From an uncultured Collinsella sp. (GTDB lineage Bacteria; Actinomycetota; Coriobacteriia; Coriobacteriales; Coriobacteriaceae): a stretch of 64,000 bases of DNA. The notes below the pieces were generated by a model. The model searched no databases, was not told the origin of the DNA, and saw only the letters and a program-made list of their open reading frames with translations. Positions 8,166 to 18,771 of the stretch are shown in pieces (position 1 is the first letter of the stretch; every line of letters begins with the position of its first letter). The stretch spans positions 8,078-72,077 of the forward strand of contig CAUADW010000002.1 of the NCBI GenBank assembly GCA_958427895.1. The letters run 5' to 3'. Both the position numbers and the translations under genes were made by a program.

Positions 8166-10064
8166 TTAATCCAACTCTTTTAAGCCATGCGCCAGCTGCC
8201 AGTACTCGCCGTGCTGGGCGAGCAACTCTTCGTGCGTGCCGCGCTCGATGATGCGGCCGTGTTCGAGGACCATGATGGCGTCGGCGTCGCGGACGGTGGA
8301 CAGGCGATGCGCGATCATAAACGTGGTGCGACCGCGCATGATGCGGTCCATACCGCGCTCGATGAGCTTTTCGGTACGCGTGTCAATGGAGCTCGTGGCC
8401 TCGTCCAGGATGAGCACCGGCGGATCGGCGACGGCCACGCGCGCGATGGCGAGCAGCTGACGCTGACCCTGCGACAGGTTGGCGCCGTCGGCCGTGACCG
8501 GTGTGTCGTAGCCCCGCGGCAGGCGGCGGATAAACGAGTCGGCGCAGGCGGCCTCGGCAGCGGCGCGCACCTCCTCGTCGGTCGCGTCGAGCTTGCCAAA
8601 GCGGATGTTCTGCGCAATGGTGCCGCTAAACAGGTGCGTGTCCTGCAGCACAATGCCGAGCGACCCGCGCAGGCTGGCCTTGGCAATGTGCTTGACGTCG
8701 ATGCCGTCGTACGTGATCTCGCCGTCATCGACCTCGTAGAAGCGGTTGATGAGGTTGGTAATGGTCGTCTTGCCGGCGCCCGTGGAGCCCACAAACGCAA
8801 TCTTTTGCCCCGGCTTGGCAAACAGGTTGAGGTCCGTGAGCACGCGGGCGCCCGGCACGTAGGAAAAGTCCACGGCATGGAAGCGCACGTCGCCGGCAAG
8901 CGGGACCAAGCCGCACGTGAGCTCGGTGCCGTCGGCGGCCACCGCGCGGCCCGACTCATCAACGGCTGCCACGTCATGCAGGTGCCCGTAGACGCCCACG
9001 CCCTGGCCCTCGGGAATTTTCCACGCCCACGCGGCATCGCCCGTCTGCACCAGCTCCACGCAGCCCTCGTCCACCTCGGGCTCAAGGTCCATAGCCGCAA
9101 ACAGGCGCTCGGCACCGGCCAACGCGTTGAGCAAGAAGTTGCCGAGCTGCGTAAACTGGTTGATGGGCATGGCGGCCTGGCGCACAAAGACCAGGTAGCT
9201 CGCGAGCGCACCTACGTCGGCGAGCCCCTTGATGCAGAGCATGCCGCCCGCCACGGCGACGATGGCATAGTTGACGTAGCCAATCACGACGGTCATGGGC
9301 ACCATGGAGTTGGCATAGCTCACGGCGGCGGTGCCAGTGCGGCAAAGCTCGTCGTTGCGGCAGGTGAAGCCGGCGACATTCGCTGCCTCGTGATTAAAGA
9401 CCTTGATGACCTTTTGGCCCGAGACCATCTCTTCGATATATCCGTCCAGGTCGCCAAGCGATGCCTGCTGGGCGGCAAAGAAGCGCTTAGAGCGCGCGCC
9501 CGAGTAGCGCGCATACAGCACAATGGCCGCATCGCACACGAGTGTGATAATCGTGAGCTGCCAGTTAAGGATGATGAGCATGGCCGTGGTGCCCACAACC
9601 TGAATGGCGGCCTGAATCACGTTGGCAAAGCTGTTGTTGAGCGCCTCGGAGACGGTGTCGACGTCGTTGGTGAAAAAGCTCATGATGTCGCCCGAGCGCG
9701 TGCTGTCAAAATAACTGAGCGGCAGCGTCTGGATGTGCGCGAACAGGTCGCGGCGAATATCGGACACCACGTGTTGGGCCGCGCGCACCATAATCTGCGA
9801 GTAGCCCAGGGCCGAGAGCACGCCCGCAGCGTAGATGATCGCCGTCAGGATGACCTGCTTGGCAAGCAGTTCCTCCCCGCCCGTGGCCAAACCGTTAACG
9901 ATGGGGCGCACCATGTAGGTGCCGGCGAGGCTCGCGATGGCGGCGACGGAGGCGAGCACGCCCACCGCGAGCAACGAGAACTTGGCATGCCCCATGTAGG
10001 AGAGCAGGCGGCGCACGGTGCGCTTGAGGTCGGCCGGGCGTGCTTGGGCTGCGGTCTTAGGCAT
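8166..10064 (-). CDS. ABC exporter half-transporter (catalytically intact subunit)
   Basis: A 632-residue protein with an N-terminal six-helix ABC exporter membrane domain (about 20-310) and a C-terminal ATPase. Visible motifs are Walker A VGSTGAGKTT, signature LSQGQRQ, Walker B LILDEATSS with the catalytic Glu, and the AHRLSTV switch. There is an unusual insertion of about 60 residues between the membrane domain and the first ATPase strand. The start (ATG at 10064) overlaps the stop of the upstream gene by 8 bp and has GGAAGGGGG upstream. A longer open frame upstream is only a shadow of the partner gene. With the product of 10057-11886 it should form a heterodimeric multidrug exporter of the LmrCD/BmrCD type. 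Confidence 0.88.
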   Translation of the reverse strand: MPKTAAQARPADLKRTVRRLLSYMGHAKFSLLAVGVLASVAAIASLAGTYMVRPIVNGLATGGEELLAKQVILTAIIYAAGVLSALGYSQIMVRAAQHVVSDIRRDLFAHIQTLPLSYFDSTRSGDIMSFFTNDVDTVSEALNNSFANVIQAAIQVVGTTAMLIILNWQLTIITLVCDAAIVLYARYSGARSKRFFAAQQASLGDLDGYIEEMVSGQKVIKVFNHEAANVAGFTCRNDELCRTGTAAVSYANSMVPMTVVIGYVNYAIVAVAGGMLCIKGLADVGALASYLVFVRQAAMPINQFTQLGNFLLNALAGAERLFAAMDLEPEVDEGCVELVQTGDAAWAWKIPEGQGVGVYGHLHDVAAVDESGRAVAADGTELTCGLVPLAGDVRFHAVDFSYVPGARVLTDLNLFAKPGQKIAFVGSTGAGKTTITNLINRFYEVDDGEITYDGIDVKHIAKASLRGSLGIVLQDTHLFSGTIAQNIRFGKLDATDEEVRAAAEAACADSFIRRLPRGYDTPVTADGANLSQGQRQLLAIARVAVADPPVLILDEATSSIDTRTEKLIERGMDRIMRGRTTFMIAHRLSTVRDADAIMVLEHGRIIERGTHEELLAQHGEYWQLAHGLKELD

Positions 10065-11886
10065 GGCGCTCACCCCCTTCCAAGGGCGATCCTCCGGGGA
10101 CGGAGGAAAACGGATCATTCGCGCAACCATCGTCGTTGCCATCGCCGGCGTCCGCGTTCCCCGCAAACTCCATCTGCGAGGCGTAAATCTCCTGGTATAT
10201 GTTGTCGCCCGCCAGCAGTTCCTCGTGCGTGCCCACGCCGTGGACACGACCGTCGTCCAATACCACAATGCGATCGGCATCCATGACGCTCGCGATGCGC
10301 TGGGCGATGATGAGCACGGTCGTATCGGGAATCCGAGCGATGTGCTCTCGAATCTTTGCGTCGGTCGCCATATCGACCGCGCTGGTGGAGTCATCAAAAA
10401 TGAGCACGCGCGGATGCTTGAGCAGCGTGCGCGCGATGCACAGACGTTGCTTCTGGCCACCCGAGACACCGGCGCCGCCTTGGCCCAACTCGCCGTCCAG
10501 CCCGCCGATGCGATCAAGGAACTCGTCCACGCACGCCGCGCGGCAAGCCGCGAGGAGCTCATCGTCCGACGCCTGCGGATTGCCCCACTGCAGGTTCTCG
10601 CGCACGGTACCCGTAAACAGCACGTTCTTTTGCAGCACAATGCCCACGGCGTCGCGCAAGGCGGCGAGGTCGTAGTCACGCACGTCACGTCCGCCCACAA
10701 GCACGGCACCCTCGGTAGCGTCGTACAGGCGCGCAATCAGCTGCACAAGTGAGCTCTTGCCCGAGCCCGTGCCGCCGAGGATGCCCACCGTCGAGCCGCT
10801 CTCGATGCGAAGGTCGATATGCTCGAGCACATCCTCGGCTGCATCCGCGCGGTATTTAAAGGAAACGTCGCGAAACTCGATACTGCCGTCCGCTGGCGCC
10901 GCAATCGCGAGGTCTCCCGCGGGGTTGACGATAAAGGGCTCCTCATCGAGCACCTCGGCGATACGGCCCACACTCGTAAGAGCGCGCGTGAGCAGCAAAA
11001 ACACGTTGGAAATCATCATGAGCGAATTCATGATCAGCAGCACGTAGCTCATAAAGCCCGTGAGCGAGCCCACGCCCAGCTTGCCGGCGAGAATCATGCG
11101 GCCGCCAATCCACAGGATGGAGAGCGCAGCCACGTACATCGACAGCTGAAACACCGGCAGGTTGAGCACGGCGGTGCCGAAGGTCTTGGTCGCCGTGCCG
11201 GCGAGCTCGGTATTGACGGTGTCGAACTTGGCCTCCTCGTGCTCGGTACGAACGTAGGCCTTGACGGCACGCACGGCGGTGAGGTCCTCCTGTACCACGC
11301 CGTTGAGGTGGTCCATCGAGGTCTGGAGTTGGCGGTAGAGCGGACTGACGCGATAGGTGATGGCGCCCAGTACGATTGCCAGCACGGGCAAGATGATCGC
11401 AAAGACGTTGGCGAGCGGGCGCGACAGCATCAGCGCGTAGATAAGGCCGACGATAAGCGTCACCGGGCCGCGCACCATAGGGCGAAAGCCGTTGCCCACA
11501 GCATTTTGGATAACGGTGATGTCCGTGGTCATGCGGGTGACGAGCGAGCTGGCGTCGTAGTTGTCCAGGTTACCAAAAGCGAGCGTCTGAATCTTTTTGT
11601 ACTCGGCCTCGCGCAGGTTAGCGCCTAGGCCCGAGGCAACGCGGGCGGACGTGCGGGCATAACCCAAGCCCAGTACCAGCGAAAGCGCAGCGCACACCAA
11701 CATGTACGCGCCCTGCAGCAGCATGTAGTTGATATCACCCGCAGGCACGCCCACATCGATGATGTTGGCCATGATGACCGGGATAAACAGCTCGAGCACC
11801 GTCTCGACCGACACAAAGAACACGCCGAGGATGGCATCGCGACGGTATGTCCCTAGATAGGAAAACAGTATTTTGAGATTGCGCAC
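10057..11886 (-). CDS. ABC exporter half-transporter (degenerate-site subunit)
   Basis: A 609-residue ABC exporter with membrane domain (about 15-310) and ATPase. Walker A is GGTGSGKSS and the signature VSGGQKQ is good, but Walker B reads LIFDDSTSA, so the catalytic Glu is replaced by Asp. One such non-canonical site is the hallmark of heterodimeric exporters, and the partner encoded next has the normal Glu. The last about 20 codons include a copy of a dispersed repeat (10096-10117), giving a tail (NDPFSSVPGGSPLEGGE) unlike the rest of the protein. A promoter with an overlapping inverted repeat lies at 11926-11955. Confidence 0.88.
   Translation of the reverse strand: MRNLKILFSYLGTYRRDAILGVFFVSVETVLELFIPVIMANIIDVGVPAGDINYMLLQGAYMLVCAALSLVLGLGYARTSARVASGLGANLREAEYKKIQTLAFGNLDNYDASSLVTRMTTDITVIQNAVGNGFRPMVRGPVTLIVGLIYALMLSRPLANVFAIILPVLAIVLGAITYRVSPLYRQLQTSMDHLNGVVQEDLTAVRAVKAYVRTEHEEAKFDTVNTELAGTATKTFGTAVLNLPVFQLSMYVAALSILWIGGRMILAGKLGVGSLTGFMSYVLLIMNSLMMISNVFLLLTRALTSVGRIAEVLDEEPFIVNPAGDLAIAAPADGSIEFRDVSFKYRADAAEDVLEHIDLRIESGSTVGILGGTGSGKSSLVQLIARLYDATEGAVLVGGRDVRDYDLAALRDAVGIVLQKNVLFTGTVRENLQWGNPQASDDELLAACRAACVDEFLDRIGGLDGELGQGGAGVSGGQKQRLCIARTLLKHPRVLIFDDSTSAVDMATDAKIREHIARIPDTTVLIIAQRIASVMDADRIVVLDDGRVHGVGTHEELLAGDNIYQEIYASQMEFAGNADAGDGNDDGCANDPFSSVPGGSPLEGGERHA
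10096..10117 (-). repeat. Dispersed repeat inside an ABC gene 3' end (family D)
   Basis: Twenty-two bases here are identical, in reverse complement, to 18671-18692 in an intergenic hairpin. The shared sequence begins TGATCCGTTTTCCTCCGTCC. In this copy it encodes part of the C-terminal tail of the ABC protein. Confidence 0.8.
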
Positions 11887-11925
11887 GCAGGTTCAACCCC
11901 CATCAAACGTTGTTCGCAAACGCAC

Positions 11926-11960
11926 GTATTATTGCGCGCCGAATAATGGTGTCAAGTATT
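11926..11960 (-). promoter_or_regulatory. Promoter of the ABC exporter operon
   Basis: On the minus strand TTGACA (11950-11955), an 18-bp spacer and TAATAC (11926-11931) form a sigma-70 type promoter about 40 bp before the start codon. The -35 box is embedded between CGAATA and TATTCCG arms (11940-11962), and a second CGGAATAATGGTG copy lies at 12026, so a repressor probably acts here. Confidence 0.6.
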
Positions 11961-12073
11961 CCGAAATCGTTTTCTGCAAGGTTAGCGCCGGCGGCGAGTT
12001 CTCGTGACGTGTGTCCATATTCACTCGGAATAATGGTGCGCGAGACTTTTTCGCTCCGGCGTCATCACAAACC

Positions 12074-12104
12074 TTGACTCTACAATCGTTGTAGGGTTTT
12101 CACT
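12074..12104 (+). promoter_or_regulatory. MerR-type promoter/operator of the MATE gene
   Basis: TTGACT (12074-12079) and TTCACT (12099-12104) are separated by 19 bp, and the perfect palindrome CTACAATCGTTGTAG (12080-12094) fills the spacer. A long spacer holding the dyad is the classic layout of promoters activated by MerR-family regulators. A MerR gene lies immediately after the MATE gene. Confidence 0.7.
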
Positions 12105-12144
12105 ACACTGGTACCTAAACGAACCAAGTCAGAAAGCCCCGCCC

Positions 12145-13491
12145 ATGGAACACGACCTCACACGCGGCAATGTCCTTAAGACCATCGCGGTCTTTGCCCT
12201 GCCTTATATGCTCTCGTACTTTTTGCAGATGCTCTACGGCATGGCCGACCTGTACATGATGGGGCAGTTTAGCGGCGCCGCCGGCATCACCGCCGTGGGC
12301 AATGGCGCGCAGACGCTCTACATCATTACCGTGACGCTCGTGGGCCTGGCCATGGGAACGACGGTCATCGTCGGCCACGCCGTGGGCTCGCGTCGCTTCG
12401 ATCGCGCCGAGACCGCCATCGGCAACACCATTACGCTGTTTATGGGCGTCTCGATGGTACTGGCCGTCATCTTGTTTGCACTATGCCCGCAGGTTGTGGC
12501 GCTCATTGGCACGCCGCCCGAGGCAGTCGAAGGCACCGCCGCCTACCTGCGTATCTGCTTTGTCGGCATTCCGTTTATCGCCGCATACAACATTCTCTCG
12601 GCCATCTTTCGCGGCCTGGGCGATTCACGCTCGCCCATGTACGTGATTGGCGTGGCATGCGTCATCAACATCGCGCTCGATTTTCTATTTATCGGCCACA
12701 TGGGGCTCGGCCCCGTGGGCGCGGCGCTCGGCACGGTGACCGCCCAGACGGCCAGCGTTGCCCTCGCACTCGTGTGGCTCAAGAGCCGTCGCACGAACAT
12801 CCATGTTAAGCGCAGCGACCTGCGCCCCCAGCCCGAGGTGCTCGGCAGCATCCTTAAGATCGGCGTGCCCGTGGCCGTGCAGGACGGCTGCATCCAGGTG
12901 GCGTTTATGTTTATCACCGTCATCGCCAACCATCGAGGGCTCGTCGATGCCGCCGCCGTGGGCCTGGTCGAAAAGATGATCAGCTTTTTGTTCATTGTGC
13001 CGAGTTCCATGGGCGCCACCGTCAGCGCGCTCACGGCGCAAAACGCCGGCGCGGGCAAGGGCGACCGTGCACGTCAGGTACTCAAGGACGCCATGACCAT
13101 ATCGGTAGTGTACGGCTGCCTGATTACGGTGCTGATGTGGCTGGTGGCGCCGGCGTTTATCGGCTTTTTTGCCAAGGACCCCGCGGTGGTCGCGGCCGGC
13201 ACCAACTATATGCACAGTTATATTTTCGACGCAATCTTTGCCGGCATCCACATTTGCTTTAGCGGCTTTTTCGCTGCATACGGCAAGAGCTATATCGGCT
13301 TTGCGCACAACGTGCTGGCCGTAGCGCTCATTCGTGTGCCGGGCGCGTGGCTGCTGTCGAACGCCTATTCCGATACGTTGTTTCCCATGGGCATCGCCTC
13401 GCCGTGCGGGTCAATTCTGTCGGCAGTCATTTGCGTGATGGCATTCACCGTACTCAACCGCTGCGGAGCTTTTGACAAGCTGATGGCGTAG
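12145..13491 (+). CDS. MATE-family multidrug efflux transporter
   Basis: A 448-residue membrane protein with 12 predicted hydrophobic helices in two similar halves, the typical MATE size. The N-terminal string MEHDLTRGNVLKTIAVFALP followed by a GMADLYMMGQ helix is characteristic of NorM/DinF-like MATE proteins that export cationic drugs using Na+ or H+. It is followed 56 bp later by a MerR regulator and preceded by a MerR-type promoter, so its expression is probably drug-induced. Confidence 0.9.
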   Translation: MEHDLTRGNVLKTIAVFALPYMLSYFLQMLYGMADLYMMGQFSGAAGITAVGNGAQTLYIITVTLVGLAMGTTVIVGHAVGSRRFDRAETAIGNTITLFMGVSMVLAVILFALCPQVVALIGTPPEAVEGTAAYLRICFVGIPFIAAYNILSAIFRGLGDSRSPMYVIGVACVINIALDFLFIGHMGLGPVGAALGTVTAQTASVALALVWLKSRRTNIHVKRSDLRPQPEVLGSILKIGVPVAVQDGCIQVAFMFITVIANHRGLVDAAAVGLVEKMISFLFIVPSSMGATVSALTAQNAGAGKGDRARQVLKDAMTISVVYGCLITVLMWLVAPAFIGFFAKDPAVVAAGTNYMHSYIFDAIFAGIHICFSGFFAAYGKSYIGFAHNVLAVALIRVPGAWLLSNAYSDTLFPMGIASPCGSILSAVICVMAFTVLNRCGAFDKLMA

Positions 13492-13547
13492 CGAGGCGAC
13501 GCAGGCCTGGCACTTCTCCCCTGCTTTTTACCGAAAGGAGCGGTCCC

Positions 13548-14387
13548 ATGACCGACTCGCCAACTGAACATACCGAGGGCCTGCTCCGCATTGGCGAGGT
13601 GGCGCGCTTGTTCAACCTGAGTGTGGGCACGTTGCGCCATTACGAGCAGATGGGATTGCTGGACCCGGCGCACATCGATTCGGCGAGTGGATACCGCTAC
13701 TACGGATCGCGGCAGCTCTCCACCCTCAACACCATCAGCCACCTGCGTGTTCTCGACTTGCCGTTGGCACAAATCCGTGAGTTTGTGACCACGCGTGATG
13801 TGGACCTCATGCAGCGGCAACTGGCCCAGCAACAGGAGCTCATCGAGCGCAAGCGCCGCGAGCTCGAACGCGTGTCGCGCAAGATCGATAACCGACTTGG
13901 GCTGCTGCACGATGCGTTGAACACCGAGCTCGATGCTATTTGCGCAATCGATGCGCCCGAGCTTCGTTGCGCCGTATTGCGCGAACGCGTCAACCCTACC
14001 GACGCCTATGCGCTGGAGTGGCAGATTCGTCAGCTGCAGAAAGGCCAGCTCGAGACGTTTGTTTTTCTGGGCAACTTGGGCGTCGGGATCGCGCCCGAAC
14101 GCTTTGCCGCCGGCGACTTTGATGGCTACGACGAGGTCTTTCTGCTGCTGGATGACACGGACGATTACCTGGGCGATGTCGAAGTACGTCCCGCCGCGCG
14201 GTGTCTGACGGTCAGCTTCCGCGGCACGCACGGTCAGGCGGCCCCGCGCTATGAGCGCTTACTCGATTACATGCACGAGCGCGACCTGTCCCCCGCCGGT
14301 CCCTCGCGTGAAATCGCCCTCATCGACGACATCATCAGCGACGACCGGGGAGCGTATGTGACGAGGATCGCGATACCGGTCCGCTAA
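13548..14387 (+). CDS. MerR-family regulator with GyrI-like effector domain
   Basis: A 279-residue regulator. Residues 12-80 are a MerR winged helix (RIGEVARLFNLSVGTLRHYE then GYRYYGSRQL), followed by a dimerisation coiled coil (about 85-130). The C-terminal 150 residues fit a GyrI-like (BmrR-type) drug-binding domain. Ribosome binding site GAAAGGAG is 7 bases before the ATG. The MerR-type operator at 12080-12094, upstream of the adjacent MATE gene, is the likely target. Confidence 0.85.
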   Translation: MTDSPTEHTEGLLRIGEVARLFNLSVGTLRHYEQMGLLDPAHIDSASGYRYYGSRQLSTLNTISHLRVLDLPLAQIREFVTTRDVDLMQRQLAQQQELIERKRRELERVSRKIDNRLGLLHDALNTELDAICAIDAPELRCAVLRERVNPTDAYALEWQIRQLQKGQLETFVFLGNLGVGIAPERFAAGDFDGYDEVFLLLDDTDDYLGDVEVRPAARCLTVSFRGTHGQAAPRYERLLDYMHERDLSPAGPSREIALIDDIISDDRGAYVTRIAIPVR

Positions 14388-14495
14388 TCACTACCATTTA
14401 TCGAGCAATTCCATCCATTTACCTTAATCCGAATTAGATTGTATTTTGTAGCAAATAAAATGACAGCATATTGCCCCCCATAGGCAGGAGACATT

Positions 14496-15668
14496 ATGCC
14501 CAGAGTTCAATCACGTCGCTCGTTTCTTCTCGGCCTAGCCTCGATCATCGGCTTATCCGCGTCACGCCCAACAAGAGTATTCGCTGCCGACTCAAACTCA
14601 TCCGTCGCTTTTACTTCAGACCTAGCACAAGACTACGCGCTTTCCCTGTTGCCCATCGTCGACGGATCCGCGAACTTAGAGATCGAGCAAATCGTTCCCG
14701 TATGCCAACAAATCGGCCTTATCTGTGGCTATGAAATCAGTGTCACAAGGGAAGGAAGCCCTTACGGTTATTTAATACTTGACGCATCATATCCTGGGCT
14801 TCTGAAGGAAATAACCCTCGGCGATACCATTCTTCCGATTTCAGCTTCTCTATCAAACGCCATTTCAACTTATTCCGGCCAACAGGCCACAAACCCAACC
14901 GTACTAATTTCGTACAACGATATTGAATATGGAACTTTGGTGCCAGGAACTAGAGACTGTGTAACCAACTATAACAATATACGGTCTGTCCCGATTGTCA
15001 CCAAAAAGGGTATAGCACCTCAAAGCAATAACCCAACTTCATGGGATGCAGTCATTATCAATGAAGATGACTTGATGTTGCATTTCCAAATAGACGATTT
15101 AAACGGAATACCGTTCCGAGGAGTCTCGGAATCATTAGTTGAAGCCCGCACTAATAAGTATGCATGCGTCGTTTCTGCCTTGTACGCTGTATCAATGCAT
15201 TACGGTCTCACCAGTTCAAACGCTAATCAATTTAATCCCGATTATTATAAAGAAATATGGAACGTCACTGGCACAACAACGTATAAGACCAATGATCAGG
15301 GCGTCGAGTACGGAAGCACGATCATCCCAGATGGAATTGTTCCGTTTAAAAGTCTTGCCGCTCAAAAGGGTAGAGCACTTAATACTCAATTTTTCGGTTA
15401 TCAGCCTCAATTCGCTCAGTACAGAGCAACTATCGATCAAGGGAATATCGGCTTGTATCATATGTGGATCAACAGCCGGAACAGTGAAGGATCCGTCGAG
15501 CTATCAGGTCATACGGTCACGGTAACTGGCTATTTTACTGGGCATAATGGAAGCTCTGGCATCGAACTGCAGTGGCTCGAAGTATTCGACGGATGGAACA
15601 CTTATCCCCGAGCGATTAACTATGCAACGCCCAATATGGTCAAATTGAACGGAACAGTCTTTTGGTAG
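14496..15668 (+). CDS. Secreted C39-like cysteine peptidase, Tat-type signal
   Basis: A 390-residue exported protein. The first 30 residues hold SRRSFLLGL, a twin-arginine-like motif, then a hydrophobic stretch and VFA-A cleavage site. The C-terminal half looks like a papain-fold C39-like peptidase: Cys224 in KYACVVSALYAV, His339 in SGHTVTVTGY and an Asp/Asn in VFDGWN, in the order expected for the catalytic triad. The N-terminal half (40-210) resembles the propeptide-like region of such proteins but is not recognisable. The gene is visibly more AT-rich than its neighbours and uses codons such as AAT and ATA freely, suggesting recent acquisition. AGGAG precedes the ATG. Substrate unknown. Confidence 0.6.
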   Translation: MPRVQSRRSFLLGLASIIGLSASRPTRVFAADSNSSVAFTSDLAQDYALSLLPIVDGSANLEIEQIVPVCQQIGLICGYEISVTREGSPYGYLILDASYPGLLKEITLGDTILPISASLSNAISTYSGQQATNPTVLISYNDIEYGTLVPGTRDCVTNYNNIRSVPIVTKKGIAPQSNNPTSWDAVIINEDDLMLHFQIDDLNGIPFRGVSESLVEARTNKYACVVSALYAVSMHYGLTSSNANQFNPDYYKEIWNVTGTTTYKTNDQGVEYGSTIIPDGIVPFKSLAAQKGRALNTQFFGYQPQFAQYRATIDQGNIGLYHMWINSRNSEGSVELSGHTVTVTGYFTGHNGSSGIELQWLEVFDGWNTYPRAINYATPNMVKLNGTVFW

Positions 15669-15673
15669 ACCGG

Positions 15674-16060
15674 ATGGCACCATCAAAATGCTATGGCACC
15701 ACGGCCTTTGCCCTGGTTACGATATTGGTGATTTTCGCTATGTTTGCATCCGTTTCTTCATGCACAGATAGAGCCCGCTATAGCGGAGGAGATGATTACC
15801 TTGTCTTTGGAGCCGGCAGCGTTCATTCTATTGAGGGAACGGAACTCGTAATCCAAACAGACAACAGTCCCCGCTACACCGACGCTGGAAAGCAAACCCG
15901 GATTACATTCCCCTCATCTGGCCGAATCAAAGACAAGCTTTCCCAAATCAAAGTTGGGACAAGAGTTTCCTACTCACGCTTTGAGTCGGTAGACGCATCT
16001 GGATCATACGAGGGAAACGATATCGAAATTGAACAGGCAAACACTATAAGGAGATGTTGA
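15674..16060 (+). CDS. Small putative lipoprotein
   Basis: A 128-residue protein (or 132 if the TTG at 15662, overlapping the peptidase stop, is used). It has one hydrophobic N-terminal segment ending in ASVSSC, which could be a lipobox, and a C-terminal part of about 85 residues rich in beta strands (GAGSVHSIEGTELVIQTD). No family recognised. It follows the peptidase with no gap, shares its low GC and probably belongs to the same acquired unit; it could be an inhibitor or partner of the peptidase, but this is a guess from position. Confidence 0.6.
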   Translation: MAPSKCYGTTAFALVTILVIFAMFASVSSCTDRARYSGGDDYLVFGAGSVHSIEGTELVIQTDNSPRYTDAGKQTRITFPSSGRIKDKLSQIKVGTRVSYSRFESVDASGSYEGNDIEIEQANTIRRC

Positions 16061-16088
16061 GGAACTGAGCCTCTGCGCAGTTCCTCAA
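16057..16088. terminator. Bidirectional terminator between lipoprotein gene and ligA
   Basis: TTGAGGAACTG pairs perfectly with CAGTTCCTCAA around a 10-base loop, between two converging genes. It begins inside the last codons of the lipoprotein gene. Confidence 0.7.
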
Positions 16089-16095
16089 CAAATCA

Positions 16096-18635
<2,540 letters not shown>

Positions 18636-18670
18636 GACCATTACGAACCAGGCCTCTTGTCAGCCCCAAG

Positions 18671-18700
18671 TGATCCGTTTTCCTCCGTCCCCAACGGATC
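18671..18700. repeat. Intergenic hairpin, family D
   Basis: GATCCGTT and AACGGATC flank a 13-base loop. Its first 22 bases recur in the ABC exporter gene at 10096-10117. Confidence 0.7.
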
Positions 18701-18710
18701 AATAAGAAAA

Positions 18711-18744
18711 GAGGGGCTGTCCCGCGTTGGTGGGACAGCCCCTC
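18711..18744 (-). terminator. Terminator of the HtrA-like protease gene
   Basis: GAGGGGCTGTCCC pairs perfectly with GGGACAGCCCCTC around GCGTTGGT, followed on the minus strand by TTTTCTT. It lies 28 bp after the stop codon. Confidence 0.85.
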
Positions 18745-18771
18745 TGGTATCGGTATGAGCGAAACGGCTCG

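Noticed and set aside
10065..10736. N-terminal extension of the second ABC subunit by 224 codons
   Set aside because: This part overlaps the conserved ATPase of the upstream gene in another frame; the ATG at 10064 has a good ribosome binding site and begins the conserved domain.
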